From Pigmentiphaga litoralis (GTDB lineage Bacteria; Pseudomonadota; Gammaproteobacteria; Burkholderiales; Burkholderiaceae_B), in NCBI RefSeq assembly GCF_013408655.1, contig NZ_JACCBP010000001.1, positions 3,410,001-3,474,000 on the forward strand: a stretch of 64,000 nucleotides of DNA, written 5' to 3'. The notes under the pieces are model-generated. The model made no database searches, had not been told where the DNA came from, and was given only the letters and a program-made list of their open reading frames with translations. Every line of letters starts with the position of its first letter. Position 1 is the stretch's first letter. Positions 1 to 10,046 of this stretch are shown piece after piece. Made by a program: the position numbers and the translations under genes.

Positions 1-230
1 ACCACGGCGACCACGGCGCCCGCGCCCACCAGCAGCCAGACGGTGCCGGGCAACTTGCCGGCTTGCAACGCGGCCAGGCTGAGGGCGCCCCAGGCGACGA
101 ATTCGCCCTGGGGAATGAAGATCACGCGGGTGACCGTAAAGGCCAGGACGAGCGCCAGGCCCAACAGCGCGTAGATCGCGCCATTGGTGATGCCGTCCTG
201 CACCAGGAAAAGAACTATCTGGAGGTCCAT
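1..230 (-). CDS. livH: Branched-chain amino acid ABC transporter permease, LivH family (N-terminal fragment)
   Basis: Only the first 76 codons lie in the window; the gene continues past the left edge. The start (ATG, minus strand) opens a hydrophobic protein with two predicted membrane segments and the N-terminal pattern [19 protein letters not shown] followed by [12 protein letters not shown], typical of inner-membrane LivH/HisM-type permeases of the hydrophobic amino acid uptake family. It lies 46 bases downstream of the periplasmic binding-protein gene on the same strand, as in liv cassettes. Substrate cannot be read from the fragment. Family assignment is firm, specificity is not. Confidence 0.85.
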   Translation of the reverse strand, partial: MDLQIVLFLVQDGITNGAIYALLGLALVLAFTVTRVIFIPQGEFVAWGALSLAALQAGKLPGTVWLLVGAGAVVAV

Positions 231-276
231 CTTGACTCCGGAAGGGCCGGAGCCTTCGCCCACCCTCCGCCTGGAT

Positions 277-1425
277 TTACTTGATCAGCTTCCAACCGCC
301 GTTCTCGATCGTCACCATCACGCGTGACCGGTTGTCGAGGCCCACGTGGTCCGTGGCGGTCGGGTTGAAGATGCCGTGTGCGCCGGCCACGTTCTTGACC
401 TGCTCGAGCGCATCGCGCAGCGCGGTGCGGAACTCGGGCGTGCCCGGCTTGGCTTTTTTCAGGGCTTCCGGCACGGCGGCTTCGATCAGCTTGCCGGCGT
501 CCCAGGCGTGACCGCCGAAGGTGGACACGGAACCCTTGCCAAAGGCAGCTTCGTACTTCTGCACGTATTCGGTGGCGGACGCCTTGACCGGGTTGCTGTC
601 GGGCAACTGGTTCCAGACGAGCACGGGGCCGGCCGGCAGGAAGGTGCCGGCGATGTCCTTGCCGCCCACCCGCAGGAAGTCGTTGTTGGCGACGCCGTGG
701 GTCTGGTAGTACTTGCCGGCGTAGCCGCGTTCCTTCAGCGTTTTCTGGGGCAGCGCGGCGGGGGTGCCGGCGGCGCCGATCAGGACGGCGTCGGGCTTGC
801 TCGCCATCATCTTGAGGACCTGGCCCGTGACCGACGTATCGGTACGGTTGAAGCGCTCGTTAGTGACAGCCTTGATGCCGGCCGCCGTGGCGGCCTTGTT
901 GAATTCGGAATACCAGCCTTCGCCGTACGCGTCTGCAAAGCCGATGAACGCCACCGTCTTCACGTTGTTCGCCTTCATGTGCTCGACAATCGCGCCGGCC
1001 ATCTGCGCGTCGTTCTGGGGCGTCTTGAAGGCCCAGCGCTTCTTGCCGTCCAGCGGCTCGACGATCACGGCCGATGCGGCCATCGAGATCAGGGGCGTGC
1101 CGGTCTCGGCGGCCACGTCGATCATCGCCAGCGAATTCGGCGTGACGGTGGAGCCGACCAGGATGTCGACCTTGTCTTCGGTGGTGAGCTTGCGTGCGTT
1201 CTTGACGGCCGTGGTGGTGTCGGTCGCATCGTCCAGGACGATGTAGTTGACCTTCTGCCCTGCAATGGTCTTGGGCATCAAGGTGAACGTGTTCTTTTCC
1301 GGGATGCCCAGCGAAGCGGCGGGACCGGTGGCCGATACGTTCACGCCGACAGTGATGTCGGCGTGCGCGGCAAACGCCGTCGTGGCGAGCGCCAGGGCGA
1401 CGGCCAGTTTGTTCAACACGTGCAT
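277..1425 (-). CDS. Periplasmic branched-chain amino acid-type ABC substrate-binding protein (LivK-like)
   Basis: A 382-residue periplasmic binding protein of the LivK/Peripla_BP_6 type that would deliver ligand to the adjacent LivH permease. The start is placed at MHVLNKL because GGAGA lies five bases upstream; an in-frame ATG five codons earlier has no such site. Residues 1-22 form a signal peptide ending in AHA, and the mature chain begins [18 protein letters not shown], the usual first strand and ligand loop of the family. The body carries the two-lobe signatures ([19 protein letters not shown]; then [13 protein letters not shown]). Ligand may be an amino acid or an aromatic or amide compound, since many Burkholderiales paralogues are not liv-specific. 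It sits 49 bases after tatC on the same strand. Confidence 0.9.
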   Translation of the reverse strand: MHVLNKLAVALALATTAFAAHADITVGVNVSATGPAASLGIPEKNTFTLMPKTIAGQKVNYIVLDDATDTTTAVKNARKLTTEDKVDILVGSTVTPNSLAMIDVAAETGTPLISMAASAVIVEPLDGKKRWAFKTPQNDAQMAGAIVEHMKANNVKTVAFIGFADAYGEGWYSEFNKAATAAGIKAVTNERFNRTDTSVTGQVLKMMASKPDAVLIGAAGTPAALPQKTLKERGYAGKYYQTHGVANNDFLRVGGKDIAGTFLPAGPVLVWNQLPDSNPVKASATEYVQKYEAAFGKGSVSTFGGHAWDAGKLIEAAVPEALKKAKPGTPEFRTALRDALEQVKNVAGAHGIFNPTATDHVGLDNRSRVMVTIENGGWKLIK

Positions 1426-1446
1426 GCAAGTCTCCAACAAGTTGCG

Positions 1447-1474
1447 AATCGCCCGGGCATCACCCGGGCCGATT
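1447..1474 (-). terminator. GC-rich hairpin directly after tatC
   Basis: AATCGCCCGGG and CCCGGGCCGATT form an 11-bp stem with one bulge around a 5-base loop, starting immediately after the tatC stop. The minus-strand side has no T-run, so it is either a weak or Rho-assisted terminator or an mRNA-stabilising hairpin separating the tat train from the liv genes. Confidence 0.45.
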
Positions 1475-2227
1475 TCAATTTTTTTCTACGATCGCCCGTT
1501 CTTCGGTTTCTTTTTTCTTGATGAACCGAGAAACGAGCAGCCCCAATTCGAACAGAACGCACAGCGGCACGGCAAGCATGAACTGGCTGACCACGTCGGG
1601 CGGCGTCACCACGGCGGCGATCACGAACGCGCCCACGACCACATAGCCCCGCGCGGCGGCGAGTTTCTCAACCGTGACCACGCCGGTCTTGACCAGCAGG
1701 ATCACGGCGATTGGCACTTCGAAGGTGATGCCGAAGGCCAGGAACATCGTCATCACGAAGTTCAGGTAGGCCTCGATATCCGGCGCCGGCGTGATCGATT
1801 GCGGCGCGAAGGTCGCAATGAAATGGAACACCGTCTTGAACACGAAGAAGTAGCAGAACGACATGCCCATGATGAACAGCAACGTGCTGGACACAATCAG
1901 CGGCAGCGCCAGCTTCTTTTCGTGCATGTAGAGGCCAGGGGCCACAAAGGCCCAGGCCTGGTACAGCACGACGGGCAAGGCCACCACGAACGCGGCCAGC
2001 ATGGTCACCTTGACGGGCACCATGAAGGGCGTGATCACGCCGGTGGCGATCATGCGCGTGCCCGGCGGCAAGGTGGCCAGCATCGGCTGGGCCAGGAGGT
2101 CATAGATCGTGGATGCGCCGGGATACAGGAACAGCACGATGAACACCACGCCAACCGCCAGCAGGGCGCGGATCAGGCGGTCACGCAGTTCGACCAGGTG
2201 GGAAATGAAACTGTCTTCTGTGCTCAC
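1475..2227 (-). CDS. tatC: Sec-independent protein translocase TatC
   Basis: A 250-residue integral membrane protein of the twin-arginine translocase, which with TatB recognises RR signal peptides of folded substrates. The cytoplasmic N-terminus SFISHLVELRDRLIRAL is the classical TatC signature containing the conserved Glu and Arg used in signal-peptide binding; six hydrophobic segments follow, and the PDVVSQ motif (TPPDVVSQFMLAVP) near the end is conserved in the family. The charged C-terminus (RFIKKKETEERAIVEKN) is cytoplasmic. The start codon overlaps the tatB stop by four bases (ATGA), implying translational coupling. Length is normal. Confidence 0.97.
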   Translation of the reverse strand: MSTEDSFISHLVELRDRLIRALLAVGVVFIVLFLYPGASTIYDLLAQPMLATLPPGTRMIATGVITPFMVPVKVTMLAAFVVALPVVLYQAWAFVAPGLYMHEKKLALPLIVSSTLLFIMGMSFCYFFVFKTVFHFIATFAPQSITPAPDIEAYLNFVMTMFLAFGITFEVPIAVILLVKTGVVTVEKLAAARGYVVVGAFVIAAVVTPPDVVSQFMLAVPLCVLFELGLLVSRFIKKKETEERAIVEKN

Positions 2228-2961
2228 GCTTTTTCCCGATCGCGCGCGGCAGGCGCCGCAGCTGGGTGGGTTTCGGCGGCCTGGCTGGCGTCAGCCACAG
2301 GCACGGCGGCAGGCGGCACGGCGTCGGCCGGGGCGGGCACGGCGGCGGGCGGCAGGACGTCCGACGGGAACAGCGACGCTTGCGGAATGGGTTCGCCAGG
2401 CGTCGCCGGGGCGGCATCGGCATGCAGCGTGACGATGGGGTCCGGCGTGACCTGGGGCGCACCGGGCGGCAGATCGCGCGGGGTGATGGCGGGATTGGGC
2501 ACCGCGGCCACCGCGTCAGGCGCATGGGGTGCGTGGGGCGCATGCGCCGCATGCGGAGCGCCCGTGGCGCCTTCCGGCAGGAACACCGCATCGCCGCCAT
2601 GGACCGCCGCATCGGCTGCGTCGGCCGCCGCGGTGGCGGTCGAGGCGCTGTGCGCGGCGTCGTCCGCCAGGCTTTTTACCTCGCGGGTGGTGTGATCCAG
2701 TTCCTTGCGCATTTCTTCGACGTTGGTGTCGACGGTCGACTTGATGGTGCGCGCCGCCTCTTCCATTTCGCTGCGCAGGTTGCGCAGTTCGTCGAGTTCC
2801 ATTTCGCGCCGGATGTCACCCTTGACATCGCTGACGTAACGCTGGGCCCGGCCCAGCAGATGGCCGACTGTGCGGGCCACCTTGGGCAGACGTTCGGGAC
2901 CGATGACCACTAGCGCCACGACGGCGATCACTAGCATCTCGGTAAAGCTGACATCGAACAT
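2224..2961 (-). CDS. tatB: Sec-independent protein translocase TatB with an extended Ala/Pro/His tail
   Basis: TatB pairs with TatC as the twin-arginine signal receptor. Residues 1-20 (MFDVSFTEMLVIAVVALVVI) form the single membrane anchor with the conserved Glu, followed by the GPERLP hinge and a long charged amphipathic helix to about residue 105. At 245 residues it is much longer than usual TatB (about 140-180): the extra is a low-complexity C-terminal half rich in Ala, Pro and Asp with an AHAPHAPHAPDA run, predicted disordered. The core is convincing. The tail is probably dispensable in the family at large and could bind metal through its histidines, but that is speculation. Confidence 0.95.
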   Translation of the reverse strand: MFDVSFTEMLVIAVVALVVIGPERLPKVARTVGHLLGRAQRYVSDVKGDIRREMELDELRNLRSEMEEAARTIKSTVDTNVEEMRKELDHTTREVKSLADDAAHSASTATAAADAADAAVHGGDAVFLPEGATGAPHAAHAPHAPHAPDAVAAVPNPAITPRDLPPGAPQVTPDPIVTLHADAAPATPGEPIPQASLFPSDVLPPAAVPAPADAVPPAAVPVADASQAAETHPAAAPAARDREKA

Positions 2962-3062
2962 TCAGCACGCACCGTTGCAGATAAGTAAAAAACAAGACGC
3001 CCCAAGCCGGACGGGTCCGGCTGGGGCCAACCACGATGCCGGCCCGGAGGGCCGCGCCGCTA

Positions 3063-3302
3063 TCAGATGCGTTCTTTTTCCTTGGCTTGCACGTCGATCG
3101 TGTCGCCAGGAACGCGCTTCGGATCGGCCGTCGTGTGCGTGGTGGTGGGGCCAGCGGCTTCGCCGCCTTCACGCATGCCGTCCTTGAAGCCCTTGACCGC
3201 GCCGCCAAGGTCGCCGCCCATGTTCTTGAGTTTCTTGGTGCCGAAAATCAGCACGACGATAACCAGCACGATCAGCCAGTGCCAAATGCTAAAGCTTCCC
3301 AT
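3063..3302 (-). CDS. tatA: Sec-independent protein translocase TatA
   Basis: The pore-forming Tat subunit, 79 residues. It begins [21 protein letters not shown], a short membrane anchor preceded by the SIWHW box, then the [14 protein letters not shown] hinge and amphipathic helix continuing to about residue 46, and a polar tail. Gene order tatA-tatB-tatC is canonical; about 100 non-coding bases separate it from tatB. It lies downstream of the histidine genes and the HIT gene, an arrangement common in betaproteobacteria. Confidence 0.97.
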   Translation of the reverse strand: MGSFSIWHWLIVLVIVVLIFGTKKLKNMGGDLGGAVKGFKDGMREGGEAAGPTTTHTTADPKRVPGDTIDVQAKEKERI

Positions 3303-3377
3303 TGCAATACTCCGCGCCGCGAGGCGGTAATTCGTCCAGTCACCCGAAGCGCCGATTGGCCTCCGGTACTCAATTCC

Positions 3378-3433
3378 GGTCAGTCCCCCGGGGTCAGTCC
3401 CCCGGGGTCAGTCCCCTGGGGTCAGTCCCCTGG
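3378..3433. repeat. Four tandem copies of a 14-bp unit between tatA and the HIT gene
   Basis: The unit GGTCAGTCCCCCGG repeats four times with a strict 14-base period; copies 1-2 have C and copies 3-4 have T at one position. It begins two bases beyond the HIT stop codon. Each copy contains a short dyad (GGGG-TCAGT-CCCC across neighbouring units). The core resembles the GGGGACNGTCCC motif beside the transposase-like gene near 30.4 kb, so a REP-type origin is possible. Confidence 0.85.
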
Positions 3434-3435
3434 GG

Positions 3436-3789
3436 TTAATCCCTTTCCCAGGGCCGGGGACCACCAATCACATGATAGTGGAGGTGGGGGACTTCCTGGC
3501 CGCCGTCCGCGCCATTGTTGACCATGACGCGAAATCCGCCGTCCGGTCCGGGCCGGCAACCCTGTTCGAGCGCCAGCTGCGGAAGCAGGACCGTCATTCT
3601 ACCCAACACCCCGGCGTCCTCTTGTGACACATCCTGCAGCGAGGTGATGTGTCGCTTGGGCACCACCAAAAAATGGACCGGCGCGATCGGATGAATGTCA
3701 TGAAAAGCATATAGCTCGTCATCTTCATAGACCTTGCGCGACGGAATGTCGCCGCGGCTGATCTTGCAGAACAGGCAATTGTCGCTCAT
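3436..3789 (-). CDS. HIT-family (HinT-like) nucleotide hydrolase
   Basis: A 117-residue cytosolic histidine-triad protein, probably a purine nucleoside phosphoramidase. It starts CLFCKISRGDIPS, the Zn-type CxxC entry of HinT proteins, has VPKRHITSLQD in the middle, and ends with the catalytic triad HLHYHVIGG (His-x-His-x-His). Length matches the HinT class. It sits eight bases after hisE, and this hisE-HIT-tatA order recurs in betaproteobacteria without a known functional reason. Physiological substrate is unknown. Confidence 0.93.
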   Translation of the reverse strand: MSDNCLFCKISRGDIPSRKVYEDDELYAFHDIHPIAPVHFLVVPKRHITSLQDVSQEDAGVLGRMTVLLPQLALEQGCRPGPDGGFRVMVNNGADGGQEVPHLHYHVIGGPRPWERD

Positions 3790-3797
3790 GACGGGCC

Positions 3798-4124
3798 TCA
3801 GGCAGGTCGGGACGCTTTTTCTTCCAGGCCTGACAGGCCTTCACGCCGCGCAAGCTCGGCGATCACCTGTTCAGGACGCAACTTGTAGAAATCCAGCATG
3901 ACCAGGCAGTGAAACCACAGGTCGGCCGTTTCGGACACGATGCGATCGGCGTCGCCATCCTTGGCGGCCATGACCGTTTCGGTTGCTTCTTCGCCGATCT
4001 TTTTCAGAAACGAATCGGGACCCTTGGACAGCAGCCGCGCAACGTAGGACGCGTCGGGCGAACCGCCGTTTTCCGGGCGGCGCGTGGCAATGGTGTCGGC
4101 CAGGCGGGACAGGAAATCGCTCAT
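3798..4124 (-). CDS. hisE: Phosphoribosyl-ATP pyrophosphatase HisE
   Basis: Second step of histidine synthesis: hydrolyses PR-ATP to PR-AMP and pyrophosphate. The 108-residue protein starts at [12 protein letters not shown], whose ATG overlaps the end of hisI by four bases; longer in-frame starts run through hisI in another frame and were discarded. The MazG-like helical core shows [10 protein letters not shown], the metal-binding [16 protein letters not shown] helix and [13 protein letters not shown]. HisE is a separate gene here rather than fused to HisI as in enterics. Confidence 0.97.
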   Translation of the reverse strand: MSDFLSRLADTIATRRPENGGSPDASYVARLLSKGPDSFLKKIGEEATETVMAAKDGDADRIVSETADLWFHCLVMLDFYKLRPEQVIAELARREGLSGLEEKASRPA

Positions 4125-4573
4125 TTGTAGATGCTCTCGGGGTCTTTCAGCACGGGATCCGTCTCGACCCAGCGGGTGGCGCCATCGGTGTCCAGACGCC
4201 GGTAGAAACAGCGCTCGCGGCCGGTATGGCAGGCGATGCCGCCCACCTGCTCGACCCGCAGCAGCACCACGTCGCCATCGCAATCCAGGCGCAGTTCGCG
4301 CACTTTCTGCACGTGGCCGGACTCTTCGCCCTTGCGCCACAGGCGGCCGCGCGAACGCGACCAGTAGGTAGCGTTGCCGGTGCGCAGCGTTTCGCGCAGC
4401 GATTCACGATTCAGGAACGCGAACATGATCACTTTGTGGGTGGTCACGTCTTGCGCAATACCAGGAATCAGGCCGTTGTCGTCGAACACCAGTTCGTCCA
4501 GCCAGGCATCGCTGGCCGAGTCCGTCGGGGAAAACGCCGCGGGTTGATCCGCGGCTTCAGAAGTCAGAGCCAT
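4121..4573 (-). CDS. hisI: Phosphoribosyl-AMP cyclohydrolase HisI
   Basis: Third step of histidine synthesis: opens the adenine ring of PR-AMP. The 150-residue cytosolic enzyme contains [16 protein letters not shown], the [17 protein letters not shown] signature, and the metal-binding residues [11 protein letters not shown] and [14 protein letters not shown] (Cys and Asp ligands of Zn and Mg). It overlaps hisE by four bases and follows hisF by 21 bases in the his gene train. Confidence 0.97.
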   Translation of the reverse strand: MALTSEAADQPAAFSPTDSASDAWLDELVFDDNGLIPGIAQDVTTHKVIMFAFLNRESLRETLRTGNATYWSRSRGRLWRKGEESGHVQKVRELRLDCDGDVVLLRVEQVGGIACHTGRERCFYRRLDTDGATRWVETDPVLKDPESIYK

Positions 4574-4594
4574 GCTATCGATTATCCAGCAGCA

Positions 4595-5371
4595 TCAGTC
4601 ATTCAGACGCATGGCGATGCCGCGATCGGCCATGAAGCGCTTGGCTTCCTGGACCGTGTGTTGACCATAGTGGAAGATGCTGGCGGCCAGCACCGCGTCG
4701 GCCTTGCCTTCGGTCACGCCATTGGCCAGGTCGTCCAGCGATCCCACGCCGCCCGACGCGATCACGGGCACCGGCACCGCTTCGGACACGGCGCGCGTCA
4801 AGGCCAGGTCGAAACCCGAGCGCGTGCCGTCGCGATCCATGCTGGTCAGCAGGATTTCGCCGGCGCCATAGTTGGCCATGGTGCGCGCCCATTCGATGGC
4901 GTCCAGCCCGGTCGCCTTGCGGCCGCCGTGCGTGAAGACTTCCCAGCGCGGGGTTTCGCCCGGCTGCGACACGCGTTTGGCGTCGATCGCGACCACGATG
5001 CACTGCGACCCGTAGCGCTGAGCCGCGTCGCGCACCAGCGTCGGGTTGGTGACGGCCGACGTGTTGATGCCGACCTTGTCGGCGCCCGCGTTCAGCAGCC
5101 GGCGCACGTCGCCGACTTCGCGCACGCCGCCGCCCACCGTCAGGGGGATGAAGACCTGAGACGCCACCTGTTCGATGACCGACACGATGATGTCGCGCTG
5201 GTCGCTGGACGCGGTGATGTCGAGGAACGTGATTTCGTCGGCGCCCTGCAGGTCGTAGCGGCGGGCCACTTCGACCGGGTCGCCGGCGTCCATCAGGTTC
5301 ACGAAATTGACCCCCTTCACGACACGACCGGCGGTCACGTCAAGGCAGGGGATGATACGTCGGGTAAGCAT
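4595..5371 (-). CDS. hisF: Imidazole glycerol phosphate synthase cyclase subunit HisF
   Basis: A TIM-barrel enzyme that with HisH makes imidazole glycerol phosphate and AICAR from PRFAR and glutamine-derived ammonia. The start [20 protein letters not shown] is the standard HisF N-terminus with the first catalytic Asp; longer starts would run into hisA and were rejected. Also visible are [32 protein letters not shown] and the second-half [13 protein letters not shown] with the second catalytic Asp. At 258 residues it has the normal length. It follows hisA by four bases. Confidence 0.98.
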   Translation of the reverse strand: MLTRRIIPCLDVTAGRVVKGVNFVNLMDAGDPVEVARRYDLQGADEITFLDITASSDQRDIIVSVIEQVASQVFIPLTVGGGVREVGDVRRLLNAGADKVGINTSAVTNPTLVRDAAQRYGSQCIVVAIDAKRVSQPGETPRWEVFTHGGRKATGLDAIEWARTMANYGAGEILLTSMDRDGTRSGFDLALTRAVSEAVPVPVIASGGVGSLDDLANGVTEGKADAVLAASIFHYGQHTVQEAKRFMADRGIAMRLND

Positions 5372-5375
5372 GTCG

Positions 5376-6119
5376 TCAGACCGATCCGAGCTTGTCGGCC
5401 AGCGTTTGCGCGGCCTGGAAGTCCAGTGTGCCTTCGTAGATGCTGCGGCCGAGAATGGCGCCTTCGACGCCCTCTTCTTCCACCGCGCACAGCTGTTCGA
5501 TGTCGCGCAGGTCGGCAATGCCGCCCGAGGCGATGACCGGGATGCGCACGTGCTGCGCCAGGCGCACGGTGGCGTCGACGTTCACGCCCGAGAGCATGCC
5601 GTCGCGGCCGATGTCGGTGTAGATGATCGATGCGCAGCCGTAGTCTTCGAACTTCTTGGCGAGGTCGATGACGTCATGGCCCGTGAGCTTGCTCCAGCCG
5701 TCGGTGGCAACCTTGCCGTCCTTGGCATCCAGGCCGACGATGATCTGGCCCGGGAACGCGCTGCATGCATCGTGCAGGAAGCCGGGGTTCTTGACCGCGG
5801 CCGTGCCGATGATGACGAACGAGATGCCGTTGTCCAGGTAGCGCTCGATGGTGTCGAGGTCGCGGATGCCGCCGCCGATCTGCACGGGAATGTCGTCGCC
5901 GACCGCCTTGACGATCGCGCGGATCGACGACTCGTTCTTGGGCTTGCCGGCCACGGCGCCGTTCAGGTCGACCAGGTGCAACCGGCGTGCGCCGAGATCC
6001 AGCCAGTGGGTGGCCATGACCGCGGGTTCTTCGGAAAACACGGTAGCGTCGTCGAGGTCGCCTTGACGCAGGCGAACACAACGACCGTCTTTGAGGTCAA
6101 TCGCAGGAATGAGGAGCAT
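5376..6119 (-). CDS. hisA: ProFAR isomerase HisA
   Basis: A 247-residue TIM barrel that isomerises ProFAR to PRFAR. The N-terminus [20 protein letters not shown] carries the catalytic Asp; [22 protein letters not shown] and the second phosphate-binding loop [13 protein letters not shown] are all present. It is a paralogue of HisF, which follows it in the operon. A 92-base gap without recognisable features separates it from hisH, the widest break between hisH and hisE. Confidence 0.98.
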   Translation of the reverse strand: MLLIPAIDLKDGRCVRLRQGDLDDATVFSEEPAVMATHWLDLGARRLHLVDLNGAVAGKPKNESSIRAIVKAVGDDIPVQIGGGIRDLDTIERYLDNGISFVIIGTAAVKNPGFLHDACSAFPGQIIVGLDAKDGKVATDGWSKLTGHDVIDLAKKFEDYGCASIIYTDIGRDGMLSGVNVDATVRLAQHVRIPVIASGGIADLRDIEQLCAVEEEGVEGAILGRSIYEGTLDFQAAQTLADKLGSV

Positions 6120-6211
6120 GACGAGTCAGAAAGTGACGTTCGGGTCGGACGGCTGCACACGGCAAGCCAATGAGGAATCGGCCAGGAAGGCCGGCGGGAA
6201 GTGCATGCGTA

Positions 6212-6844
6212 TCACGGGTTCCATCGCACGAAATTACGGTAGATCTGCAAGCCCGCGCTGGCGCTTTTTTCGGGATGGAATTGGGTTGCAAAGATGTTAT
6301 CTCTGGCTACGGCGCAGGTAAAGCCGAGACCGTAATCGGTCCGCCCGGCAATTACCCCTACGTCTTCAGGCACCACATAGTAACTGTGCACGAAGTAGAA
6401 ATACGTGTCATCGGCCACGCCCTCCCACAAAGGGTGGACCTGGGTCTGCTTCACCCGGTTCCAACCCATGTGCGGGACTTTCAGGCGCGAATCGCCGTCG
6501 AAGGCGCTGCCGGCAAAACGCACTACCTCGCCTTTCATGATGCCCAGGCCATTGGATGGGCCTTCCTGGCTGTGGTCGAACAACATCTGTTCGCCCAGGC
6601 AGACACCCAGCATCGGCTTGGTGCGGGAGGCGTCGAGCACCGCTTCGCGCAGGCCGGACGCGTCCAGGTTGCGCATGCAGTCCAGCATGGCGCCCTGCCC
6701 CGGAAACACCACCCGGTCGGCGGCGGCAATGCCGGCGGCATCGGTGCACAGCCGGATATTGGCGTCGGGCGCGACGTGTTCGAGGGCCCGGGCGACCGAC
6801 AGCAGGTTGCCCATGCCGTAGTCGACAATGGCAATCGTGGTCAC
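6212..6844 (-). CDS. hisH: Imidazole glycerol phosphate synthase glutaminase subunit HisH
   Basis: A class I glutamine amidotransferase that feeds ammonia to HisF. The 210-residue protein starts [19 protein letters not shown], has the oxyanion-loop region VVFPGQGAM, the nucleophile elbow [12 protein letters not shown] with the catalytic Cys, YFVHSYYV, and the His/Glu pair in [10 protein letters not shown] near the C-terminus. The catalytic triad is complete. The hisB stop lies one base upstream of its start context, consistent with coupled translation. Confidence 0.98.
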   Translation of the reverse strand: MTTIAIVDYGMGNLLSVARALEHVAPDANIRLCTDAAGIAAADRVVFPGQGAMLDCMRNLDASGLREAVLDASRTKPMLGVCLGEQMLFDHSQEGPSNGLGIMKGEVVRFAGSAFDGDSRLKVPHMGWNRVKQTQVHPLWEGVADDTYFYFVHSYYVVPEDVGVIAGRTDYGLGFTCAVARDNIFATQFHPEKSASAGLQIYRNFVRWNP

Positions 6845-6845
6845 G

Positions 6846-7433
6846 TCAGAGCACTCCCTTGGTCGACGGGATCGAGCTGCCGGCGCGCGGATCGACTTCC
6901 AGCGCCATGCGCAGCGCGCGGCCGAAGGCCTTGAAGACCGTCTCGCACTGGTGATGCGAGTTGACGCCCTTCAGATTGTCGATGTGCAGGGTGATCAGTG
7001 CGTGGTTCACGAAGCCCTGGAAGAATTCGCGGGCCAGGTCGACGTCGAAGCGGCCGATCATGGCGCGGGTGAACGGGACGTTGTATTCCAGGCCCGGACG
7101 GCCCGAAAAGTCCACGACCACGCGCGACAGCGCTTCGTCCAGCGGCACATAGGCGTGGCCGTAGCGGCGCAGTCCGGCCTTGGTGCCGGCGGCCTGGGCG
7201 AATGCCTGGCCCATGGTGATGCCGACGTCTTCCACGGTGTGGTGGTCGTCGATATGCAGATCGCCATCACAGTCCACTTCGATGTCGAACATGCCGTGGC
7301 GGGCGATCTGATCCATCATGTGGTCGAGAAACGGCACGCCGGAATTCAGCTTCTGCTTGCCGGTGCCGTCCAGATTGACGGCCACGCGGATGCGCGTTTC
7401 GTTGGTGTTGCGAGTGATCTCGGCGCTACGCAT
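6846..7433 (-). CDS. hisB: Imidazoleglycerol-phosphate dehydratase HisB (monofunctional)
   Basis: Dehydrates imidazole glycerol phosphate. At 195 residues this is the single-domain form, lacking the histidinol phosphatase half found in enteric HisB, so that phosphatase must be encoded elsewhere; none is in this window. The start [15 protein letters not shown] is chosen by family homology. Both metal-binding motifs are present: [12 protein letters not shown] and [12 protein letters not shown]. The [19 protein letters not shown] segment is diagnostic. Confidence 0.98.
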   Translation of the reverse strand: MRSAEITRNTNETRIRVAVNLDGTGKQKLNSGVPFLDHMMDQIARHGMFDIEVDCDGDLHIDDHHTVEDVGITMGQAFAQAAGTKAGLRRYGHAYVPLDEALSRVVVDFSGRPGLEYNVPFTRAMIGRFDVDLAREFFQGFVNHALITLHIDNLKGVNSHHQCETVFKAFGRALRMALEVDPRAGSSIPSTKGVL

Positions 7434-7435
7434 GA

Positions 7436-8560
7436 TCAATTCCGGATAGTAGGAAGAATGTCGTTCAGGGCTGCCAACAGGGCAGCATTGTCGTCGGGGG
7501 TGCCGATCGAGATGCGAAGGCACTCGGCCAGCAGCGGATGCATGGGGCCCACGTTGCGCACCAGGATGCCGCGGGCCTTCAGGTCGTCGTAGATGCGGGC
7601 CGCGTTGCCGGGCTGCGCGGCCACGCTGGAAAAATTCGCCAGCACGAAGTTGGCGGCCGACGGGTAGGACGTCACGCCCGGCAGCGCCGCCAGCGACGCG
7701 ATCAGCGCGTCGCGATCGGCGCAGATCTGCGCGGCATGCGCGTCCAGCACAGGCTTGTGCTCGAGCACGGCAACGATCGCAGCCTGGGTCAGCACATTCA
7801 GATTGTAGGGCGGACGGAGCTTGTCGAGTTGATCGACCCAGGCCGGCGCGCCGGCCAGGTAGCCCAGGCGCATGCCGGCCAGCCCGATCTTGGACACCGT
7901 CCGCACGATTACCACATTGGGATGCGACAGCACGAGGTCCATGGACGTGGACCGCGCAAAGGCATGGTAGGCCTCATCGATCACGACCAGTCCGGGGGCG
8001 GCTTCGACCACCGTGCGGATCGCATCGGCGCTCCACATCAGCCCCGTCGGGTTGTTCGGCACGGCCAGGAATACGATCTTCGGGCGCAGCCGGGCCATGG
8101 CTTCCACCATGGCGGGCACGTCGATCTGCAGGTCCGCCGTCAGCGGCACCCCGGCAAAGGTGGCGTGATTCAGGCGCGCAAAGGCCTCGTACATCACGAA
8201 CGACGGCCATGGTGACATGACCACGTCGCCCGGCACGCAGGTGGACTGGATCGCAAGACTGATGAGCTCGTCGGATCCGTTGCCCAGCATGATGTCGGCG
8301 CCGGCCGGGATGTCGAACGCCGTGCGTACGGCGTCCTTGACCGGCCGGGGATCGGCGCTGGGGTAGCGGTTGAGCGCCACCTTGCCCACCGCGCGAGCCA
8401 CGGCCGCCTGGATGTCGTCGGGCAGCGAATACGGGCTTTCCATCGCGTCGAGCTTGATCGCCTGGGTGCCGTCGGCCACGGCATACCGCGCCAGGGCCTG
8501 GACATCCGGGCGGATGGTCGCGGCGATCACACGGGCCGTGCTGGCGTCGCTGGCGGTCAT
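7436..8560 (-). CDS. hisC: Histidinol-phosphate aminotransferase HisC
   Basis: A PLP-dependent fold-type I aminotransferase converting imidazole acetol phosphate to histidinol phosphate. It is 374 residues from MTASDAST. Signature positions are [23 protein letters not shown] (cofactor phosphate loop), [16 protein letters not shown], and the PLP lysine in [18 protein letters not shown]. It is four bases downstream of hisD and two bases upstream of hisB. Longer starts would extend into hisD. Confidence 0.97.
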   Translation of the reverse strand: MTASDASTARVIAATIRPDVQALARYAVADGTQAIKLDAMESPYSLPDDIQAAVARAVGKVALNRYPSADPRPVKDAVRTAFDIPAGADIMLGNGSDELISLAIQSTCVPGDVVMSPWPSFVMYEAFARLNHATFAGVPLTADLQIDVPAMVEAMARLRPKIVFLAVPNNPTGLMWSADAIRTVVEAAPGLVVIDEAYHAFARSTSMDLVLSHPNVVIVRTVSKIGLAGMRLGYLAGAPAWVDQLDKLRPPYNLNVLTQAAIVAVLEHKPVLDAHAAQICADRDALIASLAALPGVTSYPSAANFVLANFSSVAAQPGNAARIYDDLKARGILVRNVGPMHPLLAECLRISIGTPDDNAALLAALNDILPTIRN

Positions 8561-8564
8561 GGCG

Positions 8565-9890
8565 TCAGTCCGGCGTGGAAGGTCGGGCGGGATCGTCGAG
8601 CCGGAACTCGGCGCTGCGGGCGTGCGCCTGCAGGCCTTCGCCGTGGGCCAGTTCGGACGCCAGACGGCCCAGCGTCTGCGCGCCGGCGGGCGACACATTG
8701 ATCAGGCTGGACCGCTTCTGGAAGTCATACACCCCCAGCGGCGACGAAAACCGGGCTGTGCGCGACGTGGGCAGCACGTGGTTCGGGCCGGCGCAGTAGT
8801 CGCCAATCGATTCGGAGCTGTGGCGTCCCAGGAAGATCGCGCCGGCATGGCGGATCAGGTCGGCCCAGCGGTCGGGATTCTCGGTCGAGATCTCCAGGTG
8901 TTCCGGGGCGATGTCGTTGGCGATCGCGCAGGCTTCCTCCAGGTCCTTGACCAGGATCAGCGCGCCGCGGTTCGACAGGCTGGTGCGGATGATCTCGGCA
9001 CGCGGCATGGTCGGCAGCAGGCGGGCGATGGCGGCTTCGACCTCGGCAATGAAGCCCGCGTCGGGGCACAGCAGGATCGCCTGTGCCAGTTCGTCGTGCT
9101 CGGCTTGCGAGAACAGGTCCATCGCGATCCAGTCGGCGGGCGTCTTGCCGTCGCAGATCACCAGGATTTCGCTGGGGCCGGCAATCATGTCGATGCCGAC
9201 CGTGCCGTACACACGCCGCTTGGCGGCTGCCACATAGGCATTGCCCGGGCCGACAATCTTGTCGACGGCGGCGATCGATGCCGTGCCGTAGGCCAGCGCA
9301 CCCACCGCCTGCGCGCCGCCGATGGCGATTGCGCGGTCCACGCCGGCAATGGCCGCCGCGGCCAGCACCAGCGGATTGCGCACGCCGTCGGGCGTCGGGG
9401 TCACCATCACGACTTCGGCCACGCCAGCCACCTTGGCGGGCACGGCGTTCATCAGCAGGGACGACGGATAGGCGGCCTTGCCGCCCGGCACGTACAGGCC
9501 CACACGGTCCAGCGCCGTGACTTTCTGGCCCAGCACCGTGCCGTCGGGCTCGGTGTAGGTCCAGGTCTGCATGAGCTGACGTTCGTGATAGCGGCGGATC
9601 CGGTCGGCGGCGCTTTCCAGGGCCGTGCGCTGCGCGGCGGGCAAGGCGTCGAGCGCGGCGAGCCATTCGCTGCGCGGGATTTCCAGCGCTTCGATGTTGT
9701 CGGCTTTCAGGCGGTCGAAGCGGCGGGTGTACTCGAGCACGGCGGCGTCGCCGCGCGAGCGCACGTCCAGCAGGATGTCGGTGACGGCGTGTTCGATGGA
9801 CGCGTCTTCGGACGCCTCGAACGCCAGCAACGTGGTGAGTTGGTGACGGAAATCGTCGCTACGGGTATCCAGTTTGTGGATCAGGGACAT
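8565..9890 (-). CDS. hisD: Histidinol dehydrogenase HisD
   Basis: Zn- and NAD-dependent enzyme that carries out the last two oxidations to histidine. The 441-residue chain from [14 protein letters not shown] shows [35 protein letters not shown], the [14 protein letters not shown] segment, [12 protein letters not shown] and [11 protein letters not shown], together covering NAD and Zn binding. The start is placed at the family N-terminus; the longer in-frame version adds 20 residues lacking similarity. A featureless 156-base gap separates it from hisG. Confidence 0.98.
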   Translation of the reverse strand: MSLIHKLDTRSDDFRHQLTTLLAFEASEDASIEHAVTDILLDVRSRGDAAVLEYTRRFDRLKADNIEALEIPRSEWLAALDALPAAQRTALESAADRIRRYHERQLMQTWTYTEPDGTVLGQKVTALDRVGLYVPGGKAAYPSSLLMNAVPAKVAGVAEVVMVTPTPDGVRNPLVLAAAAIAGVDRAIAIGGAQAVGALAYGTASIAAVDKIVGPGNAYVAAAKRRVYGTVGIDMIAGPSEILVICDGKTPADWIAMDLFSQAEHDELAQAILLCPDAGFIAEVEAAIARLLPTMPRAEIIRTSLSNRGALILVKDLEEACAIANDIAPEHLEISTENPDRWADLIRHAGAIFLGRHSSESIGDYCAGPNHVLPTSRTARFSSPLGVYDFQKRSSLINVSPAGAQTLGRLASELAHGEGLQAHARSAEFRLDDPARPSTPD

Positions 9891-10046
9891 GGCGGTACGC
9901 TCTGCAGAAATTCGGGATTCGGGGCCGACAGGCGGCGCCTGGAAAGGCAACCGGCCTGCGGTGGGCGCGCCGGGGCACGCCGTGGTTGCGGGATCGCAGC
10001 CCCTGCGCGCCGTCTCGGCTGCGGCCCGGAGGCCGCTGCGCCCGTG

